NCBI GenBank assembly: GCA_030052745.1
Contig: JANBVO010000002.1
Span: 868,001 to 932,000 of the forward strand
Source of the DNA: Pleurostoma richardsiae
Lineage: Eukaryota; Ascomycota; Sordariomycetes; Calosphaeriales; Pleurostomataceae
DNA length: 64,000 nucleotides
Direction of reading: 5' to 3'
The position numbers and the translations under genes were made by a program. Below are positions 33,930 through 45,632 of this stretch, piece by piece. Each line of letters starts with the position of its first letter. Position 1 is the first letter of the stretch. Under the pieces are notes generated by a model, which was not told where the DNA came from, made no database searches, and was given only the letters and a program-made list of their open reading frames with translations.

Positions 33930-34997
33930 ATGAAAGCTTCGAGCATCATATCCGCGTTTGCCAGCATCTCGGCTGCACTAGCGCATACCATTTTTGTCCA
34001 GTTAGAGACAGAGGGCAAAACTTACGGTAAGACACCCCTGTCTTTCCCAACTACACTACAGCTGACAGTGGTAGATGTGTCGTATGCTATCAGGACGCCA
34101 ACGTATGATGGGGTATGTGCTTCCAAGCCCAATAAGGCTTCAGGGACTGAGCTCTGGAAAAGCCGATCACAGATGTAAACTCCAACAGCCTTGCCTGCAA
34201 TGGACCGCCAAACCCTACTTCACCTTCGGATAAAATCATCCAGGTCAAGGCAGGTTCGGATATTACGGCGATATGGAGGCATACTCTGACATGTTCGTTT
34301 ACTTCCTCAAACGTCCTTTACTAAATGACTAAGTATGATCCAGCTGGGGCGAACGACGTCATGGATCCGAGCCACAAGGGTCCTACGATGGCGTACATGA
34401 AGAAAGTCTCAGACGCCATCCACGACAATGGTGTTGGAAATGGCTGGTTAGTCGTGCCGTTGCTTGAATATTTGGAGAGTGGCTGATGGAACTGTCAGGT
34501 TCAAGGTTCAGGAAGATGGACTGACCAACGGGAATTGGGCCACCGTCAAGGTGATCAATAACGGTGGGAAGCATGTCATTCATCTTCCGGAATGCATCCC
34601 AGAAGGCCAGTACTTGCTTCGCCCAGAGATGATTGCCCTTCATGGCGCCCGTACAACCGGAGGAGCGCAGCTTTATGTGAGTGCTGTTTGTTAAGGAGTG
34701 GATGGAACATTATTGACTTCTGGAACAGATGGAATGCGCCCAGCTCAATGTTACAGGGGGGACGGCAACCAAAACTCCGACGACATATAGCATTCCAGGG
34801 ATCTATAAGGTACACCGTCGACGTCCTATGGCCTATTTATTGGTGAGAGCTAACCTCTCCCACAGGCGAATGATCCTGGTATCCTGGTTGACATCTACAA
34901 CATGAAAGGAACCTATCAAATCCCAGGTCTGTGGGATCTTCATCCGACCTTTTGAAATAAGCTGACAAACAAAGGACCCCGACCTTTTACGTGTTAG
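33930..34997 (+). CDS. AA9 lytic polysaccharide monooxygenase (first copy)
   Basis: Secreted copper enzyme that oxidatively cleaves cellulose or hemicellulose, about 236 residues. Eight small exons: 33930-34026, 34075-34112, 34163-34292, 34344-34446, 34499-34676, 34729-34809, 34866-34926, 34975-34997. An 18-residue signal peptide ends ALA, exposing His19, the copper histidine brace. The second His is in [11 protein letters not shown]; the axial Tyr and conserved Gln are in GGAQLYMECAQL. The C-terminus PGPRPFTC is typical. There is no CBM1. Every junction preserves frame, although exons of 38 and 23 nt are unusually short. It is divergent from the cellobiose dehydrogenase gene, its likely electron donor. 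Confidence 0.92.
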
Positions 34998-36060
34998 CGG
35001 GAAGTCGTAGAGGAAGTTGCTATTGATTGAAACGAAGACAGTCCCGGAAGAACGTAAGGGTCTCCAAGAATGATGGCAGCGACTATGTACATGCCCATTA
35101 CCGTCAACTTCATGGGATGCATCTTGGAGGACAAGACCATGCTATTCTACTCGTAGAATCTTTGTACCTAGACAACATCAAAAATTGCGAAGAGAATCAG
35201 GAGAGATCCTATTGCAGCAATCCAGGTCCACACCAAGTAAGGACGGCAGAAGTCTATCTGTATATTTATCTTGTATGCATTACACAATCCATAGCTCTAT
35301 ATGGTATAGCCTGTCTCGAATGATGCTGGGTTCTGACACCGGCATCTGCATGGATCCCACAGCATGGACTGGCAGTAATTGCCCATTCTCCGTCGGCTTG
35401 AGATATAATCACCGTCTGCAGAAGTATGCGGGTACAGGAACACGTATTGTAAGCAATAGGCAGCATGGATACCGTCCTGCCACATGGCGAGTATCTGCAT
35501 TTGTCTAACAATAAATATCGATTCTCATATGTTTGTTACTCGTCAAATTCAGGCCTTACTATTATTCCCGGGAAGTTGTGGCCGAGCATTTGCTGTTCGC
35601 TCCCACACCCTAAGGCGGCACGGATATTGGCCCTCCACACACGATGCTCGCATGACAGATCGCCTTCCTTGGTCCCCCCGCACAATCTTTACCGTACATT
35701 TGCTCGCGCGAGCTATGGTGATAAGCTCGCAAAACACATGCTCGGCGCCATGGACTTCCGGCCCGTCTTATATACTATACTGTACATGAGGCTTCGACAT
35801 ATCATTAGTATCGGCAGTTATGGGCCACAGAAGCCCAGGATCAGATCTTATCATGCTTCTAGACTTTATTGTCGTTCTTGGCACTGACGTCGGCTCCTGG
35901 TACCGGTTGCCTTGCACCCTATCTCTTTCGTATATAATGAGAGCATTCTTCCTCCTGCCAGTAGGTATCTTGATCGGAACGATGAGTGTACCTGGACTAA
36001 GCACCTAAACTTCGCGCACATAGTTGATAATCTTTTTTCAGTATCTTCTCTACTGCAACA
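34998..36060. other. Intergenic, promoter of the second AA9 gene
   Basis: About 1.06 kb without a supported gene. A TATA-like tatataat at 35931-35938 lies about 125 bases before the next start codon. Confidence 0.45.
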
Positions 36061-37014
36061 ATGAAGGCATTCTCTCCTTGGGCAGGCATGCTCGCCCTTT
36101 GCGCGGCCGGTGTCAGCGCCCACTACCGCTTCAACAAGCTCGCCCTCGGCTCAACCAAATTTGCCGAGTACGAACATATCCGGCAGAACACGAATTGGAA
36201 CTCTCCAGTGACCAGTACGTAAATCTCTCCCAGACCATACTCGGACCGTCATGTTCATTCTTGCAGGGTGATGACCGTTAGTCTAGGCTTGTCTGACCCC
36301 GATCTTCGCTGCAATGTTGGCGGTGCCTCCGGCGCCAACACCACCACCGTGGACGTCAAGGCCGGCGACCCCTTCACCTTTAGCCTCGATCAGGCAGTGT
36401 ACCACCAGGGACCCGTCAGTCTGTTTATGTCCAAGGCACCAGGGAAGGCAAGCGAGTATGATGGAAGCGGGAACTGGTTCAAGATCAACGACTGGCGTTC
36501 GTCTCTCTCCACCTTTTCCTTTCCGCTTCCTTTTCCATCATCTCCCCCTTTCCACCCCTTTTCTGAGCAGGCACAAACCATGGATGGCTTCCCTGACGAA
36601 TTGGTCGTGGTACAGTGCCGACTTTCGGTTCCGGCGGGGCCACTTGGCCGATGTACGCGCAGTATACGTACAACATCCCCAAGTGCATCGCCGACGGCGA
36701 GTACCTGCTACGGATTCAGTCGCTCGGCATCCATAACCCGGGCGGCACGCCGCAGTTCTACATTAGCTGCGCGCAGGTGCACGTCACGGGCGGTGGGAGC
36801 ACCGTGCCGGCTACTGGAGGAACGATCCCGGGCCTGTTCAAGGCCACCGATCCGGGGTACACCGTGAATGTGAGTGATCCCTGCTGCTACCACGCAATGA
36901 AGGGCTGGAGATGTTTGTGATGTTGGCGTTGATACTTAACTCCCGTCTTTGCAGATCTACAACCCCGACTTTAAGTCGTATATTGCCCCTGGAGGGTCTG
37001 TGTTTGCCTGTTGA
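36061..37014 (+). CDS. AA9 lytic polysaccharide monooxygenase (second copy)
   Basis: About 225 residues in four exons: 36061-36214, 36287-36496, 36616-36869, 36955-37014. A 20-residue signal peptide ends VSA, giving His21 as the N-terminal copper ligand ([10 protein letters not shown]). The second His is in [17 protein letters not shown], and [12 protein letters not shown] carries the Gln and the axial Tyr. The protein ends [11 protein letters not shown] without a CBM1. It differs strongly from the first AA9 copy in sequence and intron positions, so this is not a recent tandem duplicate. It is predicted to oxidise cellulose, possibly with electrons from the nearby cellobiose dehydrogenase. 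Confidence 0.93.
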
Positions 37015-38549
37015 CGGATTGCGAACTGGGAATCTTCGTAGTGTGCGTGTAGGGATGGCTGCGCATGCGATTGACAGCATCACGACGCATTTGCTTGATA
37101 CTTCCCTTGGGCGACTTCTAGCGTGACCGGGGCCATAAAATTCGTCAAGCTCTACATTATGCTTTGAATCGTCTAGATATTTGTAACCTTGGCTTCATGG
37201 CGGTTGTTTCCCGCTTTACTGTAGTCAAAGTAAGACCGAAAATGACGTCCGAAGGCCCAGTTTGAAAGACTTGTCCGTTCTGTCGACATTTCATGCATTT
37301 CTTTTAGTTGTCAGCAGCAGTGTCGGCAGAGCTATTACGAGCCTGCGTGAAAGCAGGCTAACGAATGACCCTGTTTTTAAGCTGCCGTACAGGCGGTCAC
37401 CACAACTTTCACCCGTTTCGAAATCAAGGGAACCGCCGCCTTCTACTGATAGAGGACGTATGAGAGATCCATGTCGGCCTATATCAGACAGCTGGTGAAG
37501 GAATATGAACTCGCCACATTCTCAGTGACGTGGTGCTTATGCTCATCTGTAGCGTCATGCCGCCGCCGACAAGCTTTTTCGAGATTGCCCACTCGAACTG
37601 GCCCTCAATATGTTTGCAGTGACGGAGCATCCTTCCCTGGTACAGACAGCTCTCCCGTTCAGCTAAAACCCCCTATTTCTCTTTTGGGTATTCTGTGCCC
37701 CCCTGTCCCGAAGCTCTTTGCTACCGAATTCCTCTGTGAGGGAGGGGGATCTGTTCCGAAAGGAGATACAATCTGGATCGGAGCTACGTCTCCGACAAAA
37801 GCTTGGTAGTCCTTTCTTGGGGGCTTTGCCTGTTTCGTGCAGCCATCGATTGGCATCTTCCGGGGGTCCAATCAGCGGGACGAGCTAGGTGTCAATCTGC
37901 GGCATACCCCTGAGCATCTTCCGTCCAGGGAGCATTCGACTGCCGATCAACGGCGAGCGCGCAACAGAAGTTTCATGCAGCGACGTTCTGTTTTGGTCCG
38001 CTCAATCTATCCTGAGCATCGGTGGAGAGACTGTTGCTGCTTATAGCTCTTAAAAAGCTCGGAGTGACTGGCCACTTGTCCCGCCATGACAGTTACAGAT
38101 CCTGATCCGTATCTTGAAGTGACATCTTCCGGTCAATGGACAACTTAGGTACCAAGGTTCTCCAAACTCCGCAAGTGCGCCCACTTCCGTCCTGAAGCTC
38201 TGGAAATGAGCCAAAGTCGGCACGTCAACTATGGAATTCATCTACTTCATGTACGCTAAAGAAATCGGATGCCAGAGCCGCAGGGGAAGGCGAGGCGCGC
38301 CATCGCGCCTTGCTCTCTTCATGCCGTCTCGAATCTTCCATGATGTCAGGTCGGAGATATCACTCGACACGTAATGATCAGTGAAATCCATTAGCTTGGC
38401 TCCCTAGAATCTGTCGATATAAAGGATGCCGTTCGTCTCGACTGCCTTCAACCAGTCCTGTGGTGGTCCTCAGCAAGTGTCCATTCCACGACAACACAAG
38501 GAAGCTTGCACGTTAGAATCAAGGTTACTATTTGATAACACCCTCGGAG
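37015..38549. other. Intergenic, promoter of the GH5 gene
   Basis: About 1.5 kb. A gatataaag TATA-like box near 38415-38423 lies about 130 bases before the GH5 start. The open frames present have no family motif. Confidence 0.45.
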
Positions 38550-39870
38550 ATGCAGTCGAGTCTCCTTGCTATGCTGGCTCTGGCGAGCTGCGCAGTTGCT
38601 GCTCCCGCAGGCATCAGCTCACGACAAGCTAACGGTACTGTCAAATATGGTACGAACTCCCGTTAGAGACATTTCACCCATACCGATGTTCTTGGAGTCT
38701 GATTTTAATTTATTAGCTGGAACAAATATTGCTGGCTTCGACTTCGGGTGCGCCACTACCGGAACCTGTAACATCTCGCAGGCATATCCTCCTCTGGCAG
38801 CACTAGGTGGCCCTGATGGGTATGCTGCCATCCTCCGGACCCCAGCGAAGTCAGAGCAGGACTGACAAAAAGGATCATAGTGCTGGTCAAATGCAACACT
38901 TCGTGAAGGATGACGGCTTCAACATCTTCCGCCTCCCTGTTGGCTGGCAGTGGCTCGTCAACGGACAGTTAGGGGGCGCCCTTGATGCCAACAACTTTGG
39001 TAAATATGATCAGCTTGTTCAGGCTTGCCTGGCAACAGGCGCATCTTGCGTCATCGACATACACAATTGTAAGTCACATCGCCGGAGACCACTGTCGCAG
39101 CTGTGGATCGCTGACGCCCCTGAAGACGCTCGGTGGAATGGTGCTATTATCGGGCAGGGAGGGCCGACAAACGACCAATTCGTCAATCTCTGGACGCAGC
39201 TTGCGACAAAGTATGCGAGCCAGCCGAAGATTATGTTTGGGCTCATGAACGAGGTGAGCCACAGCCCCTTCTTGTGGTGATTAACGGATAGCATCGCCTA
39301 GAACTGACAACACCGTCGTCCTGGTAGCCCCACGACGTTCCTGACATTAACAAATGGGCCGACACCGTTCAGGCTGTTGTTAGCGCCATCCGGGCCATCG
39401 CCTCCTCGAACCTGATCCTCATCCCTGGCAACGACTGGACCTCGGCGCAGGCCTTCCCGACCAAGTCCGGCCCGGCCCTCCTGAAGGTCAAGAACCCGGA
39501 CGGGACGACCGAGGGCCTCATCTTCGATGTACACAAGTACTTAGACTCGGACAACAGCGGGACGCACACCGAGTGTGTCACTGACAACATCAGCACGGCG
39601 TTCTCGCCGCTGGCCGACTGGCTGCGGCAGAACGGGCGGCAGGCCATCAACACGGAGACGGGCGGGGGCAACACGGCCAGCTGCCAGAAGTACCTGTGCA
39701 AGCAGATAGCGTTCCTGAACCAGAACTCGGACGTGTACATTGGGTACGTTGGGTGGTCAGCCGGGGCTTTCAGCGCCCAGACGTACGAGTTAAGCGAGGT
39801 ACCGACGCAGAACGGTGGCAGCTGGACCGACAGCTCGCTCGTGAAGGCCTGCCTAGCGAGGGGGGCTTGA
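38550..39870 (+). CDS. GH5 endo-beta-1,4-glucanase (subfamily 5 type)
   Basis: Secreted cellulase, about 353 residues. Exons: 38550-38649, 38717-38819, 38881-39068, 39126-39253, 39328-39870. A signal peptide of about 17 residues (ending AVA) is followed directly by the catalytic domain (AGTNIAGFDFG); no CBM1 or linker is present, unlike Trichoderma EGII. The acid/base is Glu173 in GLMNEPHD, split from the following residues by an intron placed just after the Glu codon. The nucleophile is Glu283 in INTETGGGN. Other family blocks are FRLPVGWQWLV, IDIHNYARWNG and VHKYLDSDNSGTH. It acts on amorphous cellulose and fits beside the AA9 and cellobiose dehydrogenase genes. Confidence 0.95.
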
Positions 39871-40233
39871 TATGCCTAGGCTACTAAGGCGATACAAGAA
39901 TCAGACGATCAAGAGTGGTCTAATGAGTACTAATAATTCGTGTATATTGATGAGGGTGCTGCAGAAGTCACCCGTTGCTAGAGTTTTATTCTGTCAAGGT
40001 CTGAATGGAGATCCCTAGCCATACCTCCGTGTATTCGCTTCAAGGAAGAAAGCAAACGCTTTTAGGCCTCGCTGTCCCAGTTGATCTGGGAGAAGAAAAC
40101 ACTTTTTCCGTCTAAATCGCTGTTGAAGTGCGCGCGATCATGTTCAAGTTCAATCCCGTTCAGGATGTTGGCTCTGATTTCGCGTCCGCGAGCGATCCCT
40201 TTTCTCAGGACAATAATTGTCCGGTCTCCTTCA
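39871..40233. other. Convergent intergenic gap
   Basis: About 360 bases between the GH5 gene and a minus-strand hypothetical gene. Nothing was recognised. Confidence 0.4.
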
Positions 40234-40773
40234 TCAGTGCACGAGCCCCTCCATCAAGGGCACTACCGGATGCAGCGGCTGCCCCAATAAGGGACCGCTC
40301 CTCCGCTGTGTGGTGTGTACATCTTCCTCCTCTTCTTCAGCATCAGCCGCCTGCGTCATAGGCGTCGCGCTTCCTGTGCTGCACCGCGACGATCCTGCCT
40401 CCGATGAGGTCCTCCGCTTGATCCGCCGCCCCCACCACTCTGTCTCCCTGTGGTGAACCTCGGGTGTAAGTGATAACCAGTGGGGACCGGCAACCGCGGG
40501 GGAGGCCGGGGTCTCGGGATTGTGGGGCGTGCTGCTATGCTTGGCCTCGTCTTCGTTCCAGCCGTACTCTAGGTATTCAGCCTCAGGGCTATGGCAGCCC
40601 TCGCTGGTCGTCTCAGCGACGTCATGACCCTCCTCTGCTATCGGGTGCGTGGTGGACTCTGTGAGGACAACTGGTCGCCAGACTCCCGGCGCCGGCATGG
40701 TTTGTCGCCGGAGGGAGTTGAATACCATTGTGGAAGCAAGCCGGTTGGACCGGAACTGGGTTGGTTGTGACAT
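40234..40773 (-). CDS. Hypothetical protein, acidic/Ser-rich
   Basis: Possible single-exon protein of 179 residues from ATG at 40773 (context ATCACC before ATG). The frame stays open further upstream to an ATG at 41097 (287 residues), but that extra part looks like translated leader. The product is low-complexity, with a basic patch (GRRIKRR) and an acidic run of six residues before the C-terminus. No domain was recognised. It may be a small disordered regulator or not a gene. Confidence 0.4.
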   Translation of the reverse strand: MSQPTQFRSNRLASTMVFNSLRRQTMPAPGVWRPVVLTESTTHPIAEEGHDVAETTSEGCHSPEAEYLEYGWNEDEAKHSSTPHNPETPASPAVAGPHWLSLTPEVHHRETEWWGRRIKRRTSSEAGSSRCSTGSATPMTQAADAEEEEEDVHTTQRRSGPLLGQPLHPVVPLMEGLVH

Positions 40774-41746
40774 GGTGATGTGATGTGTGTGGCAGTATGT
40801 AGCACTTGTGTTGGCCAGTGTGCTACTGTGTAAAGCCTTGATAGAGATTGATTGTGGGCGAGAAGATATAGCCTTGACTCTTTCGCCAACTTGTAACGTA
40901 ATGAATGATATGGCAGTGATAGTAATGGGTGATGGATGCTTTGATCTGTGACCAAGCAGCGGCTGATGGTTTTCAAACACAAGAGCCGATTGAGAGAACA
41001 CTGGTTCTTCGCTCACCTTGATATATCCAGGACCTCCCGGACCATCGCCGTTGTAGACTCCGAGTTGACTCACCAGCGGGGTGTGGGCTGACGACATTGC
41101 GCATCATGAGACAAGTGCGCCGTTGACGATTGGGAATGGCCTTGTCCAAAAGGCTCTATCGACGACGATGGAATCCGCTGCCGCAGAGGGAAAAGTGGGC
41201 AAGGTCGACATTTTTCCCCGAGTCACCGCAGCCAAGATGCCGATGTCGCTCCCTCTCTACGCCTGCTCGACGCCTTCTTGGGGGGTTAACTCGGCCTGGC
41301 GAAACATGTCTCCGGCGTCTGCGCTGCGCTGGCGAGCCGCCAACTCCGGATTTGCGCCGAGAATTCTGGGGAACTGCCGGCTTCCCCTTCGGGACAAGCG
41401 GCTCCGTTTCAGCCCGCGCACGTGACACCGCGTTTGGCCCCAGCCCGTGCCCCAACCGGCCGGGACGCCCCGCCTGATGGGGCAACGGGGCAGATCAGAG
41501 CCCGCGGTGACGTGAGGCTATTCAGATCTGAGAGGCACGAATCACCTCATGCCGCCCAGCGTTCGCCCTGCGTCATCTACCTGCTCTTTTTCTTGTTCTT
41601 GTTAGGATCTAACGAGAATTCTCCTGCAGGAAAATCAATGAAAAAACCACGGTCGAGGAGCTGATTCCCCGCTTCCTCCCCTCCCCTCCCAACAACTGTC
41701 AATACGTCCCTCTGTCCCTCTGACCACCGCGCGGACGACCTCTCCG
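40774..41746. other. Divergent intergenic stretch
   Basis: The stretch lies between the hypothetical gene (-) and the SRAP gene (+). Its right half is GC-rich, and the last 100 bases are CT-rich like a promoter. No gene is supported. Confidence 0.4.
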
Positions 41747-43372
41747 ATGTGCGGACGATACTCCCTAGCCCTGGTACGTCTCCTCGAGTAGAGTTCTGAG
41801 CTCCCACCCTTCTCATCCCGACATCGGACAACCTCTCTCCGCCAGCTCCTCTCCCACCTGCACACATGACACACATGACACCCGCGGCTTCTCGCCCTTC
41901 CGCAATAGATGAGCTCCCTGACGCCACACGGCCTGATTGTTGGCTGACGCCATACCCTCGCAGCGGCCTTCGCAGGTGCGGCGGATGCTCGAGCAGGATG
42001 ACAACCTCCCTGTATGGGAGGCCCCGGCCGATGAGGGCGACGACGCACCCCGCCAAAGCTACAACTTCGCCCCGGGCTATCATGGCATCGTCTACCGGGC
42101 TGACGTCCCCGACTGGGGTGCCGGACCGAGGCGCGGACGTGGGACAGCTTCGGAGGCCACTTCCAGGGCGAAGAACACCGAGGGGCCCGTTGATACCGGG
42201 GTAGACGAGGAAGAGAGGGGTCACGAGGAGGGCCAAGCACAGGAGGCGGGCGCACCCGGGACCGGCGCTGCCGGCACTTCCGCGGCCGAGGGCGCGGCGA
42301 GCGGCGGGCCAACCGGCGGTGGCGAGGTGCACTACAAGCTGCAGAGCATGAAGTGGGGGCTCGTCCCGTTCTGGACGAAGCGCAACCCCGACTACGGCGC
42401 GATGCTCAAGACGATCAACTGTCGGGACGACTCGCTCGCGGCCGGCGGTGGCATGTGGAGCACGATGAAGGCCAGGAAGAGGTGCATCGTCGTCGCCCAG
42501 GGGTTCTACGAGTGGCTCAAGGTGGGCAAGGACAAGGTGCCGCACTTCGTCAAGAGGAAGGACGGGCACCTCATGTGCCTCGCCGGCCTGTGGGACTGCG
42601 TGCAATACGAAGGTGTGTGGGGACACCCTCGGCCCGTAATCTGGTCGCTTATCTGCACCATAGCTGGAGAGCGTCTTGGAACTGACGTCATGGCATATTA
42701 GACGACATCCAGAAGCATTACACGTATACGATCATTACGACCGACTCGAATAAACAGCTCAAGTTCCTCCACGACCGCATGCCCGTCATCCTCGATGCTG
42801 GCTCCGAGAAGATGCGGAAATGGTTGGACCCATCCCGACATGAATGGTCCAAGGAGCTGCAGGACGTTCTGAAGCCGTACGATGGGGAGCTCGAGGTGTA
42901 CCCCGTCAGCAAGGACGTTGGCAAGGTTGGAAACAACTCGCCGTCATTCATCATCCCGATCGCCAGCAAGGAGAATAAGTCGAATATTGCCAACTTCTTT
43001 GCGAATGCGAAGAGCAAGAAGGATAGTGGCAGCGTTGCGTCGACAGAGAAGCTCGAGCCAGAGGTAGAGGTGGTGAAGACGGAAAAGGTTGCCAGCAGAG
43101 AGACGGAAGTAAAGGAGACAAAAACTGCTGATAAAGTGGCCGAGGAGGCCGACGATGGCGGGATGAGCGCACTGACAGGGACGAAGAGACGAGGCGACGA
43201 GGAGATCAAGAAGGAGGAGCCGACACCAAAGAAGCTGGCGACGAAGACGCCTTCTCCGAGCAAGCTGGCAAGGGGGAAGATCAGCGCGACGAGCAATGGG
43301 ACAAAAAGTCCAAGCAAATCAAAGACGGCTGGGACGCAAAAGATTACGAAGTTCTTCTCGAACAGCTCATGA
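41747..43372 (+). CDS. SRAP-domain (HMCES/YedK-type) DNA-protein crosslink protein
   Basis: About 448 residues in three exons: 41747-41773, 41964-42612, 42702-43372. The catalytic Cys is residue 2 (MCGRYSLAL), which becomes the mature N-terminus and links to abasic sites in single-stranded DNA. Other SRAP residues are visible: NFAPGYHG, INCRDDS (Asn and Arg), GFYEW (Glu) and FLHDRMPVIL (His). A low-complexity Gly/Ala/Glu insert of about 70 residues interrupts the domain before HYKLQSMKWGLVPFW. The C-terminal 150 residues are Lys/Ser-rich and disordered, with two PIP-box-like pieces, SNIANFF and QKITKFF, the latter almost at the end. HMCES is known to shield abasic sites at replication forks. 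Confidence 0.93.
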
Positions 43373-44821
43373 CATGAACGGTACTCTGGATGTGGATGAT
43401 AGGCGCTCTGCGCTTGCCTGGGTTTCGCCCCTTCTCTGTGGCTAGCGGGCTCTATGGCGTATAGGACGGCGAATGGTATCTGGAACAAGGGATAGGGGCT
43501 TTGCATGTACACTTTTATGCTTATGCCTCCTGAAGATACCCGTGGTTTTGCGAATGCTGGCTACCTCACCAGGTAGATCAAGGTCGTCTGTTCGCGGAAC
43601 CTCTTGTGTGTGAACACAAGTTTTCTTTTGACAAATCCTCTCCCTAAGGTAGGAGCTTAGGGCCCAAGGAGTGCTTTTATTATCCACTCTCTCCCTTGGT
43701 GCCCAAGGTTGGGCACCCTAGTATGCCTTCTCATTCGGCTACGGCAGCGCCTTCCTTGCACCACCTGGGGATAGCAGAGAGCAAGCTGTTTGTGGGCCAT
43801 GAAGGGTAGTGTCCCCTGCTTCACAGGGCGCACCTATGTAGCTTGAACTCCTTACTGAAGCGCATGTCATTTGATCGGCAAGAAAGCAAGATCCCTTCTG
43901 AGTGCTAGGAATCTAAGATTCTTACAACCAAAAGCAGATGGAGTCGCCGGTCTAATCGGCGGTTAACGCCCCTTTACCGATACCGGATCATAAGTCCCGC
44001 GGAGTTCGTTTGTCTTGAGGTGCGCAAGGAGGCACCGTCGGCGATGGCCCAGCTACTGGTTCGCCAGAATCACTTCCTGCAGGCCGCATCACTGGACGCC
44101 CATAGTTTTGCCGTAGCTGGGCGCAGCGTTGTTGTTGCTCGGTTCGTATCCTCACGGCGCCTCGAACATAGCAGAGACACGGCCGTGTAGAGATCCCATA
44201 TAGATCTACTGTCCGGGAAGGCTCGCGGCATGCATATCGGCCAATGAATTCGGCACATACTATAGTCTTTGTAGATGACACCACGATAAAGGTGTTAAGC
44301 AAGCATTCCCGTTGTGTCCAAACCTGGTCCTGCGGAAGCGGCTCCGAATCCACCATGCTGTGGCCCTCAGCGTGAATTCCCGCATCGTCGTATTCTGGCC
44401 TGAGACGGCTTTCCCATTGGAGCTGGCTGAGCCCCTGCTAGCATTATACGGAGTCTAGGTAGGTCTGATAGGCTGAATAGGTGGGTTGGGGCACCCAGTC
44501 AATGCAGCCCAAGGCGGTTCCTGGATTTGCGAGCGCACCAATTATAGCGAAATTTTCTGGCAGAAATGGACTCATCGGGAAAATGGATTGCCTGGGTTTG
44601 ATTAAATTTCAATGGGAGATTCCAACTTCATATTGCATTCTCTCAAGGATGATTGCCACGGCCCAGACACGACATTGACTACAGATAGCGACAATATCAT
44701 CAAACTCGCCGGAATATATGCGTGAGCAGTATCCCTTCTTCGATTCCACATCTAGTTGAGCATCTACTTCTTCTCTTGTGTAGACAGTCTTCATTGCAGT
44801 CGTCGAACCTTTTCTAACAAG
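43373..44821. other. Intergenic stretch
   Basis: About 1.45 kb. It contains a near-perfect hairpin at 43698-43717 and a 122-codon open frame on the minus strand (43988-44356) with no family resemblance. No supported gene. Confidence 0.45.
43698..43717. repeat. Short inverted repeat (9-bp arms)
   Basis: GGTGCCCAA, GG, TTGGGCACC form a perfect 9-bp stem with a two-base centre. It lies 330 bases after the SRAP stop codon, in a gene-free region. It may be a mobile-element scar or a chance hairpin. Confidence 0.4.
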
Positions 44822-45632
44822 ATGCAGTTGCTCAGGCTCCTGATTGTAGCTGGCCTCGCGGCCACAGGCTTGGGGCAGAGCAAAGTCAAGATTAGTAAGT
44901 GACCGCCCAATGGACAACTCCAAATTTTGAAAAGGAAACTTATAGGAGACAGTGTATCTCGGTGACTCCATCACAGAGATAACCTGCTGGCGCGCTCTCG
45001 TTTGGGATATGCTGGCGCAGGCGAACCTGACCGACAAGGTCCAGATGGTTGGTTCCATGACGAACAACGCTCAGAACTGCAAAGCTACCGCCCCGAACTT
45101 CGATCTCCATCACGAAGGCCACTCTGGCTGGCTAGGAATTGACATTGCCAACAGCTACCTGACCGGCTGGCTGGCTAGTAGCAAGCCGGATATTGTTCAG
45201 TTCATGCTGGGCACAAACGACGTAGTTAGGGGCCACAGCACTAGCGAGATCACGGCTGCGTACACCAAGATGGTGGGCCAGATGAGGGTTTCCAATCCAA
45301 GCATGAAGATTATCGTGAGTGGTTTATGCCAACTATAATTAGCAATATCGGAAGGCGGGGTCTAACCTATTCCGTAGGTTGACAAGGTCATCCCGCTCTC
45401 CTTTAGCAACAGTGCCATCGATGCGATCAACCAGGCCATTCCCAGCTGGGCCCAGGCGCAGAACTCGACAGCGTCTCCGATCATGATTGCCGACTGCTCT
45501 ACACAAGCGGGCTTTACGACGTCTATGTTGCGCGACGGTGTCCATCCCAATACTCAGGGCGACCAACTGATGGCCAAGCAGATTGGGCCTATCTTGATCC
45601 AGCTTGTCAAGGACAAACTCGCAGGATTGTAA
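44822..45632 (+). CDS. Secreted SGNH/GDSL esterase, CE3-like
   Basis: About 229 residues in three exons: 44822-44894, 44953-45314, 45378-45632. The first junction splits the Met codon of KIMYLGDSIT. The signal peptide is about 19 residues (ending LGQ). The SGNH blocks are present: catalytic Ser in GDSITE, Gly in HEGHSGWLG, Asn in LGTNDVVRG and the Asp/His pair in DGVHPN. The layout matches family 3 carbohydrate esterases, which deacetylate xylan, though neighbouring GDSL families cannot be excluded. An acetylxylan esterase would complement the cellulose-oxidising genes to its left. Confidence 0.9.

Noticed and set aside
37471-37809. 112-codon frame between the second AA9 and GH5 genes
   Set aside because: No domain resemblance and no start or splice support; considered chance.
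40774-41097. N-terminal extension of the hypothetical gene from ATG at 41097
   Set aside because: The extra 108 residues look like translated leader sequence; the start at 40773 has a better context. Not excluded.
43988-44356. 122-codon ATG frame on the minus strand
   Set aside because: No recognisable motif, promoter cue or neighbour relation; too little to call a gene.
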